Positions 22,406 through 29,970 of a stretch of DNA of 64,000 bases are shown here, piece after piece. Made by a program: the position numbers and the translations under genes. The DNA comes from Neoarius graeffei (lineage: Eukaryota; Chordata; Actinopteri; Siluriformes; Ariidae). The notes beneath the pieces were generated by a model. The model was not told the DNA's origin. It saw nothing but the letters and a program-made list of their open reading frames with translations, and did no database searches. The DNA is taken from assembly GCF_027579695.1 (NCBI RefSeq), contig NC_083572.1:19862561-19926560 (forward strand). The letters run 5' to 3'. Within the stretch, counting starts at the first letter, position 1, and each line of letters starts with the position of its first letter.

Positions 22406-23281
22406 ATGGAGTCCTCCCCCTTCGCAGACCTGATCCATGCCCTCACCACGGCCCAACAGAGCCAGCACCAGGCGCTGCTCGCCCTCCGAAAGGAGCAAGA
22501 ACAATGGTTCGAGGCCCTGGTGCTGGCGCAACAGGAAGATCGTCAGGCGTTCTGGCACCTCCTTGTGTCGGCAGGGGCCACCATCTCCACCGCTGCGGGC
22601 CCACTCCACCTCACCCCGACAAAGATGGGCCCGCATGACGACCCCGAGGCCTTCCTCACGCTATTTGAACAAGCAGCAGAAGCCTCGGGGTGGCCAGTGG
22701 AACAGCGCGCGGCACGCCTCCTCCCCCTGCTAACGGGCGAGGTGCAGCTGGCCGCGCTACAGCTCCCCGCCGACAGCTGGCTGGTCTACGCGGACCTGTG
22801 CCGGGCCGTCCTCCAGTGTGTGGGGCGCACCCCCGAACAACATCGTCAGCGCTTCCGCGCTCTGCGCCTAGAGGATGTCGGCTGCCTGCTCGCATTTGGC
22901 CAGCAACTCCGGGACGCCTGCAGGCAGTGGTTGAGGGCTGACAACCGCGACGCCGAGGGAGTCGTCAACCTGGTGGCACTGGAGCAGTTCATCGCACAAC
23001 TTCCCAAAGGAACGGCGGAGTGGGTCTAGTGCCATCGCCCGGCGTCACTGGATCGGGCCATCGAGTTGGCGGAGGATCATTTGGCGGCTGTTCCCGTGGC
23101 AGGATCACAGATCCCCTCTTCGCTTCTCTCCTCTCTCTCTCCCCCTCCCCTTCTGTGTCTCATCCTCACCCCGTTCCCCCACCGCGGAGGCGGGGGCCGG
23201 CTCCCTCACAGCCGGTCTGCCGCACCCGTGGTGCCCTCCCGTTTCCCACTTCTGTGTCTGTCTCTCCTCCCTCTCAGGTGA
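22406..23281 (+). pseudogene. Gmr1 gag with SCAN-like region, one in-frame stop
   Basis: ATG at 22406 opens 207 codons to a TAG at 23027-23029; the same frame continues open to 23281, so a single substitution appears to have created the stop. The N-terminus is glutamine-rich and probably coiled ('QQSQHQALLALRKEQEQW'). A capsid-like part follows ('GPHDDPEAFLTLFEQAAEA', 'LLTGEVQLAAL'). From about residue 145, 'RFRALRLEDVGCLLAFGQQL', 'CRQWLRADN' and 'LVALEQFIAQLPKGTAEWV' follow the SCAN pattern (C-x-x-W-L-x-P/A, LEQF, LP-x4-WV). The vertebrate SCAN domain is known to derive from a Gmr1-like capsid. Gag would assemble the particle. Confidence 0.8.
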
Positions 23282-24543
23282 GTGAGCCCCAGAGTACCGG
23301 TGCAGAGAGAAAGCCTGGGTTGGTTTGCTGGCGCTGCGGGGAGCCAGGCCACCTCCAACAGCAGTGCTCGGCAATGGAAGTGGGCACGGTGGTTCGGATA
23401 CCCGATGCGCCAGGAGCCGCCCTCGATCGGGCTGGAGCGTATCGCATACCGGTGAGTATCCAAGGGGATACATATCAGGCTTTGGTGGACTCTGGCTGTA
23501 ATCAGACCTCAATCCACCAAAGCCTGGTGCAAGACGAGGCATTGGGGGGAGCACAGGGGGTGAAGGTGTTGTGTGTGCACGGGGATGTTCACAGCTACCC
23601 TTTAGTGTCAGTCCACATTTTTTTCAGAGGGGAAAAATTTAGAGTAAAGGCAGCGGTTAATCCTCGCCTCACCCACTCTATAATTTTGGGAACTGATTGG
23701 CCGGGATTCGGGGCATTAATGAGTCATTTAGTAAAGAGTGGGTCCTGCCATATTTCAGCAAGGGGAGGTCCTGGTGTCGCTTTGGCGGGAGCAGCTGTCA
23801 CAGAGCCGTCTATGTCATCTCCGCGTCAGAGTGAGGAGCCGCGGGCTCCTCCTCCCTCTCTCGGGGAATCCCTTGCGGATTTCCTGTTAGAGCAGTCGCG
23901 AGATGAGACTCTGCGGCATGCGTTTGACCAAGTGAGAGTAATCGATGGTCAAACGCTCCAGCTAAACGCCACCCCGTCCTTCCCTTATTTTTCCATTATG
24001 AAGGATAGATTATACCGAGTGACGCAGGACACTCAGACTAAAGAACAAATCATGCAGCTCTGGATTCCAAAAAGCCGCCGGGAATTGGTATTCCAGGCAG
24101 CTCACTTTAATCCCATGGCTGGACACTTAGGGCAGGATAAGACACTAGCCCGAATAATGGCCCGGTTCTATTGGCCAGGAATTCATGGCGATGTCCGTAG
24201 GTGGTGTACGGCGTGCCGTGAATGCCAGTTAGTAAATCCAGCGGCCATTCCAAAAGCGCCTTTGCGCCCTCTGCCGTTAATCGAGACCCCGTTCGAAAGA
24301 ATTGGGATGGATCTCATCGGGCCATTAGATCGGTCAACACGAGGGTACCGCTTTATATTAGTTCTGGTGGACTATGCAACGCGATACCCGGAAGCAGTGC
24401 CTCTTCGCAATATCTCAGCACGCAGTATTGCGGAAGCGCTCTTCAGCGTCATCTCCCGAGTTGGAATCCCGAAAGAGATTCTGACTGATCAAGGCACCTT
24501 GTTTATGTCACGAACACTGAACGAACTGTATGGGTTATTAGGC
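23282..24543 (+). pseudogene. Element B zinc knuckle, protease and truncated integrase
   Basis: The frame open from 23020 contains a CCHC knuckle ('CWRCGEPGHLQQQC', near 23326), the protease DSG loop ('ALVDSGCNQTSIHQSLV'), the flap 'ILGTDWPGF', and the integrase HHCC domain ('HFNPMAGHLGQDKT', 'CTACRECQ'). The DDE core has the first two aspartates ('IGMDLIGPL', 'TDQGTLF') and then stops matching element A after 'ELYGLLG' at about 24541. The catalytic glutamate and the GPF module are lost. The integrase could not be functional in cis. Confidence 0.9.
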
Positions 24544-24656
24544 ACAGCCGACCCGATATACACACACACACACATACACACACACACACACACACACCCC
24601 TATATGGATGTTACCTTTTTAACACTTTCGTAATCCTAACAATATCTCCACAGAGA
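24544..24656 (+). other. Intron-like stretch ending in a splice acceptor
   Basis: After the break in integrase comes a CA microsatellite (24559-24597), then a T-rich run, a branch-point-like 'cctaac' (24634-24639) and 'aatatctccacag' ending at 24656. The next bases open the HECT-like frame. This looks like the end of a host intron carried along with the exon, implying genomic DNA or unspliced RNA as the source. Confidence 0.6.
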
Positions 24657-24675
24657 GACGTCAGCGTGGGGCCTG
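24657..24675 (+). pseudogene. First bases of HECT-like exon, cut off by element C
   Basis: After the splice acceptor at 24656, 19 bases remain before the chromovirus. Joined across the target duplication to 29975 they keep the reading frame of the downstream HECT-like block (short peptide 'RDVSVGPEV'). Confidence 0.6.
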
Positions 24676-25150
24676 TGTTAGGACTAGGACTGTTTTGGCC
24701 TCTAGAGGCCGCTGTTATTTCCTTTTCATGTCGTGTTTATTTTGGCCTCTAGAGGCCGCCACTGTTCCTGTGTTTTGTGTTTGTGTTAATTGCCTAATTA
24801 TCTTCACCTGTGTCCTTAATTAGTTTGTCTATTTATACCCCTGAGTTCAGTCCTCTTGTCACGGAGTCTTTGTGCTGTTATGTTTATCTCCAGTTTCCTT
24901 TGTACTGTGTTTTTGATCTTCTTAGCTTTTGAATTTTTGCACTTTGCTTTTCTTTTGGATTTACTCTTTGGTTTTTTTTGTCTTTTGTTTTGCCCTGTAT
25001 ATAGTGTATATAGTTTAAATAAACCATTTGATTCTTTTTCTACTTCCGCCTCACGCCTCTGCATTTGAGTCATCCCCCTGGTGGCCTAGTGGGGGTTTGC
25101 TGGATTATCACACCAACGAACCAGGTTCGAATCCCAGCAAAACCCTAACA
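24676..25150 (+). repeat. 5' LTR of element C
   Basis: Starts TGTTAGG and ends CCTAACA, a perfect short terminal inverted repeat. It contains two copies of TTTTGGCCTCTAGAGGCCGC (24693 and 24741), a TATA box (24830), predicted start site (24861) and poly(A) signal AATAAA (25018-25023). By eye it is identical to the 3' LTR. Confidence 0.95.
24830..24871 (+). promoter_or_regulatory. Predicted TATA box and transcription start of element C
   Basis: TATTTATA is at 24830-24837. In the Tf1/sushi lineage the first 11 bases of the RNA pair with the primer binding site. The only 11-mer in the LTR complementary to 25152-25162 is ACGGAGTCTTT at 24861-24871, 31 bases after the TATA box. Two independent signals thus put the start at 24861. 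Confidence 0.75.
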
Positions 25151-25151
25151 G

Positions 25152-25162
25152 AAAGACTCCGT
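25152..25162 (+). promoter_or_regulatory. Self-priming primer binding site of element C
   Basis: AAAGACTCCGT, one base after the 5' LTR and just before the gag ATG, is the exact reverse complement of ACGGAGTCTTT (24861-24871). No tRNA-type TGG start is seen. This matches the self-priming mechanism known from Tf1 and sushi-like elements, where the RNA folds on its own 5' end. Confidence 0.8.
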
Positions 25163-25163
25163 C

Positions 25164-26183
25164 ATGACCGACTCAGCAGAGGCTGCTTCAACTGTCTACC
25201 CGGCCAACCTTCAGGGAATTATGGCAGCTTTGACACGCTTCGGAGCGACCATGGACGCTCATGGACGTACGCTCACCAGCCAACGTGAGGCCCTCGCTCG
25301 CCACGAGGAACTGCTTCAGCAAATTGGGAAAACCCTGGCACAGCTGACATCTCTGCCTGCATCTCCTGCTCCTGATCCAGTTCCTGCTCCTGATCCAGCT
25401 CCCACTCCTGCTCCAGTGCCTCCTGCAATGCTGCCTTCTTCACCTCGCGAACCCAGCCTTCCTGCACCACAGAGGTATGACGGCAAGCACAGTGAGTGCC
25501 GAGAGTTCCTTACCCAGTGTCAACTCACCTTTGAGCTTCAGCCTACCACCTACACTACGGATCGCCGCAAGATTGCCTTTGTGATCACCTTATTAGCTGG
25601 TAAGGCGCGAGCCTGGGCTACTGCTATCTGGCAAAGACAGGGACCTGAGTGCTTTGATTTCCAGCTGTTTTCTGAAGAGATGCTTTGGGTCTTCGATCAG
25701 GCAGACATCAGTACCGACGCAGCCCGAAAGCTCATGTCCATCCGGCAAGGAGGAAGCGTCGCAGATTACGCCATCTCGTTCCGAACACTCGCAGCAGTAA
25801 GTGGATGGAACGAGACTGCCCTGGTGTCAGCCTTCCACCATGGTCTGTCTGACCCCATCAAGGACGGTCTGGCCTCTATTGGATGCCCAAGTGACCTCGA
25901 AACCCTCATCTCACATGCTATTCGTCTGGACAACAGGATGAGAGAACGCCACCAAGCCTTGAGCCCCCCCAGCCTCCCTACCTCTACCTGGAGACCGTCT
26001 ACCTCCTTCAGTGACTGTCCAGAACCCATGCAAGTGGGTCATACTCGCCTCTCCGCATCTGAGAGGGAGCGCAGAAGGAGAGACAAGTGCTGCATCTACT
26101 GTGGCAATCCTGGTCACTTCCGAGCATCATGTCCCGAACTCTTGGGAAAAGGACCGCCCCGTCCAGCCGAGGGAGGGTTGTGA
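25164..26183 (+). CDS. gag: Gag of sushi-like chromovirus (339 aa)
   Basis: The ATG lies 13 bases after the LTR. An N-terminal helix-rich part with a heptad-like run ('[21 protein letters not shown]') is followed by a proline/alanine-rich linker with repeated 'PAPDP' words. The capsid domain follows ('[18 protein letters not shown]', '[16 protein letters not shown]', '[20 protein letters not shown]'), then a CCHC zinc knuckle '[14 protein letters not shown]' near the end. This architecture is the one shared with PEG10/RTL-type domesticated genes. Gag forms the particle and binds RNA through the knuckle. The frame is uninterrupted; pol is expressed by a -1 shift near the C-terminus. Confidence 0.95.
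   Translation: MTDSAEAASTVYPANLQGIMAALTRFGATMDAHGRTLTSQREALARHEELLQQIGKTLAQLTSLPASPAPDPVPAPDPAPTPAPVPPAMLPSSPREPSLPAPQRYDGKHSECREFLTQCQLTFELQPTTYTTDRRKIAFVITLLAGKARAWATAIWQRQGPECFDFQLFSEEMLWVFDQADISTDAARKLMSIRQGGSVADYAISFRTLAAVSGWNETALVSAFHHGLSDPIKDGLASIGCPSDLETLISHAIRLDNRMRERHQALSPPSLPTSTWRPSTSFSDCPEPMQVGHTRLSASERERRRRDKCCIYCGNPGHFRASCPELLGKGPPRPAEGGL
26144..26150 (+). promoter_or_regulatory. -1 frameshift heptamer GGGAAAA
   Basis: In gag reading frame the bases are TTG GGA AAA, giving the canonical X-XXY-YYZ pattern G-GGA-AAA. It lies 30 bases upstream of the gag stop codon (26181-26183) and inside the gag/pol overlap; a -1 slip enters the pol frame exactly. PEG10, a domesticated relative, is known to use a closely similar GGGAAAC site. 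Confidence 0.8.
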
Positions 26184-29100
26184 CGGGGCCTACCCTCTCT
26201 CCCGGACTCCCTGGCCAAGGAATCTACATCCCGGTCTCCATCTCCTGGGGTGAGTCTGTCCACTCTTGTCAAGCTTTGATAGACTCAGGGGCGGCTGGGA
26301 ACTTTATGGATATTCACTTCGCCCAAAGCATCAATATTCCGACTGCACCTCTTGAAGTCCCACTGTCTGTGTCTGCCCTCGATGGCCAAGCGTTAGGTGA
26401 TGGAAGAGTCACCCAAGTTACTTCTCCAGTTTTCCTCCAGTCTCAAGGTCACAAGGAAGAAATATCCCTGCACCTGATTCCTTCACCTGAGTTCCCAGTT
26501 ATTCTAGGCCTTCCTTGGCTTACTCGCCACAACCCTCGCATAGACTGGGTAACAAGCCAGGTTGTGGAATGGGGCCCTGCATGCCATGCCTCTTGTCTGC
26601 TCTCTAGCTCTCCTGTGTCTCCTGCCGAGCCCCCTGATCTCACCGAGTTATCTCAAGTTCCCACAGAGTACTGGGATCTCAAGGAGGTATTCAGCAAGAG
26701 CAGGGCCGCCGTTCTTCCTCCGCACCGGGCCTACGACTGTGCCATCGACTTGCTCCCTGGGACTACCCCTCCTCGTGGCAGACTGTTTTCACTCTCTCAG
26801 CCAGAACGCAAGGCCATGGAGGAATACCTCAAAGATGCCCTGGTCTCTGGGTTTATTCGACCCTCCACTTCACCTGCTGGAGCCGGCTTCTTCTTTGTCG
26901 GCAAGAAGGATGGGGGGCTCCGACCATGTATTGATTACAGGGGCCTGAATAAGATCACTGTGCGCAACCGATATCCCCTTCCGCTGATGTCCACAGCTTT
27001 CGACCTGCTCCAAGGCGCCACCGTCTTCACCAAGTTGGACCTACGGAACGCATACCACCTCATCCGTATCCGACAGGGAGACGAGTGGAAGACTGCCTTT
27101 AACACCCCGTCTGGGCACTACGAATACCAGGTGATGCCCTTCGGACTCACCAACGCACCAGCTGTTTTTCAGGCCCTAATCAATGACGTCTTAAGGGACA
27201 TGATTAACCTATACGTTTTTGTCTACCTCGACGACATCCTTATCTTCTCCAAGACCGTGCAGGAGCACCGCCACCATGTCCGCCAGGTTCTCCAGAGGCT
27301 GCTACAGAACAATCTGTTCGCCAAGGCCCAGAAATGCGAATTTCATGTTCCCGAGGTCTCCTTTCTGGGATTTATTGTACGGACAGGCCAACTCCAAATG
27401 GACCCTGCCAAGACCCTGGCCGTCCAGGATTGGCCTACTCCCAAGTCCGTTAAGGAGGTTCAGCGGTTCTTAGGATTCGCTAACTTCTACCGCAAGTTCA
27501 TCAGGAACTTCAGTTCTGTGGCAGCACCCATGTCAGACCTCACCAAAGGGACAGGTGGATCTTATGGCTGGTCTCCTCAGGCAGAAAAGGCGTTCAAAGA
27601 CCTCAAGGACCGCTTCTGCACGGCACCCATTCTGGTTCTCCCGGACACCTCCCAACCATTCATCGTGGAGGTGGACGCCTCGGACAGTGGTGTCGGCGCG
27701 GTGCTCTCTCAACGTTCGGAAGGAAAGCTGCACCCCTGCGCTTACTTCTCCCACCGCCTGAGTCCTGCTGAGTCCCGGTACGATGTGGGGGATCGAGAAC
27801 TGCTAGCGGTCAAACTGGCCCTTGAGGAGTGGAGGCACTGGCTGGAGGGAGCACAACATCCATTCCTGGTTTGGACTGACCACAAGAACCTGGAGTACCT
27901 CCAGCAAGCCAAGAGACTGAACCCTCGACAGGCTAGGTGGGCCCTGTTTTTCAGTCGGTTTGACTTCACCCTCTCATACCGCCCCGGCTCCAAGAACACC
28001 AAACCTGACGCACTGTCCAGACTGTTCTCTGCCACTAACAGGGAGAATGAAGTCGGGCCTATTATCCCTGTGTCCCGGATTGTGGCCCCTGTCCGCTGGG
28101 GTATTGAGGAGGCTGTCCGACGAGCCCAACGCCAGGACCCCGGTCCTGGGACGGGGCCACCAGGCCTCTTGTACGTCCCACATCAAGCCCGGGCCAAGGT
28201 TCTCCAGTGGGGTCACTCTTCCCCTCTCACCGCCCACCCGGGAGCTCGGAGGACCCTGGACTTCCTGAAAAGACGCTTCTGGTGGCCTAACATGGAGAAG
28301 GAAGTAAGGTCATTTGTCCTGTCCTGTGAGGTTTGCACCAGAACCAAGAACCCACGACAGCGTCCCCAGGGTCTCCTGCATCCTCTGACCATTCCCCGGC
28401 GTCCCTGGTCCCACGTGGCAGTCGACTTTATCACGGGTCTCCCTGAGTCACAAGGTAACACGGTCATTTTGGTCTTAGTTGACAGATTCTCCAAGGCCTG
28501 CCGCTTCATACCACTGTGCAAACTCCCCTCTGCTCTTGAAACTGCGAAACTTTTGTTTAATCATGTCTTCCGAGTCTTTGGTCTTCCACAGGACATCGTC
28601 TCAGACCGAGGGCCCCAGTTCTCCTCCCGAGTGTGGCACGGGTTCTGCAAGGTCATCGGAGCCACTGCCAGCCTCTCCTCTGGGTTTCACCCACAGTCCA
28701 ATGGTCAGACAGAGAGGCTCAACCAGGACCTGGAAACCACCCTGCGAGGCCTGGCTATGGATAACCCGACATCGTGGAGCACCTGGCTGCCATGGGCGGA
28801 GTACGCCCACAACACCCTGCAGTCATCGGCCACCAAGCTGTCGCCATTCCAGTGCCAATTCGGGTTCCAGCCACCTCTGTTCCCGGACCAGGAGGAGGAC
28901 GCGGGGGTGCCCTCGGTCAACCAATATGTGAGACGGTGTCGCAAGACCTGGAGCATGGTCAGGAAGACCCTCATACAGACCTCCAGAACCAACCAGACTC
29001 AGGCCAACCGCCATAGGAGACCTGCACACGCTTTCCGCCCTGGGCAGCGTGTTTGGCTGTCCACTAAGGACCTTCCACTGCGGGTGGAGAACCGCAAGCT

Positions 29101-29482
29101 TGCTCCTCGCTACATTGGCCCCTTCAAGGTGGTGCGCAGGGTGAACCCTGTCTCCTACCGGCTCCAGTTGCCCCGGACTCTGAGGATCAACCCCACTTTC
29201 CATGTTTCCCTGTTACGGCCCGTACTGACGTCTACGTATGCCCCTGCCCCTAGGAACCCCCCACCCCCCCGCATCTTCCAGGGGCAGACTGTGTTCACTG
29301 TGAATCGCCTGCTTGACTCCCGCCGGGTCCGCGGCGGGTTGCAATATCTGGTGGACTGGGAGGGCTATGGTCCTGAGGAGCGCTGCTGGGTTCCTGCTCG
29401 GGATGTCCTTGATAAAGAACTATGTCGGGACTTCCATTCGGCCCATCCGGATCGCCCTGGGAACGTCAGGAGACGCTCCTAG
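26151..29482 (+). CDS. pol: Pol of sushi-like chromovirus: PR, RT, RH, IN, chromodomain
   Basis: Open through 29482 in the -1 frame relative to gag (open from 26087). Domains in order: protease '[13 protein letters not shown]' and 'ILGLPWL'; RT with '[20 protein letters not shown]' leading into motif A '[12 protein letters not shown]', '[13 protein letters not shown]', and the catalytic box 'YLDDILIFS'; RNase H '[14 protein letters not shown]'; integrase zinc domain ('[14 protein letters not shown]', 'CEVCTRTK'), DDE core ('VDFITGLP', 'SDRGPQFSS', '[12 protein letters not shown]') and GPF module '[11 protein letters not shown]'; and a C-terminal chromodomain ('[18 protein letters not shown]'). 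The chromodomain probably guides integration to chromatin marks. All catalytic residues I can check are present and no stop or frameshift is seen. Confidence 0.95.
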
Positions 29483-29494
29483 AGGGGGGGGTCC
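29481..29494 (+). promoter_or_regulatory. Polypurine tract of element C
   Basis: AGAGGGGGGGGTCC lies between the pol stop region and the 3' LTR. It would prime plus-strand synthesis; the pyrimidine-containing TCC before the LTR is a small deviation. Confidence 0.7.
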
Positions 29495-29969
29495 TGTTAG
29501 GACTAGGACTGTTTTGGCCTCTAGAGGCCGCTGTTATTTCCTTTTCATGTCGTGTTTATTTTGGCCTCTAGAGGCCGCCACTGTTCCTGTGTTTTGTGTT
29601 TGTGTTAATTGCCTAATTATCTTCACCTGTGTCCTTAATTAGTTTGTCTATTTATACCCCTGAGTTCAGTCCTCTTGTCACGGAGTCTTTGTGCTGTTAT
29701 GTTTATCTCCAGTTTCCTTTGTACTGTGTTTTTGATCTTCTTAGCTTTTGAATTTTTGCACTTTGCTTTTCTTTTGGATTTACTCTTTGGTTTTTTTTGT
29801 CTTTTGTTTTGCCCTGTATATAGTGTATATAGTTTAAATAAACCATTTGATTCTTTTTCTACTTCCGCCTCACGCCTCTGCATTTGAGTCATCCCCCTGG
29901 TGGCCTAGTGGGGGTTTGCTGGATTATCACACCAACGAACCAGGTTCGAATCCCAGCAAAACCCTAACA
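29495..29969 (+). repeat. 3' LTR of element C
   Basis: Same 475-bp sequence as the 5' LTR with the TATA box at 29649 and predicted start at 29680. Its promoter points at the interrupted HECT-like frame, which opens directly after the LTR. Confidence 0.95.
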
Positions 29970-29970
29970 G

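Noticed and set aside
24816..25073. An 85-codon lysine-rich minus frame present identically at 29635-29892
   Set aside because: It is antisense to the chromovirus LTR; identity is due to the two LTRs being copies.
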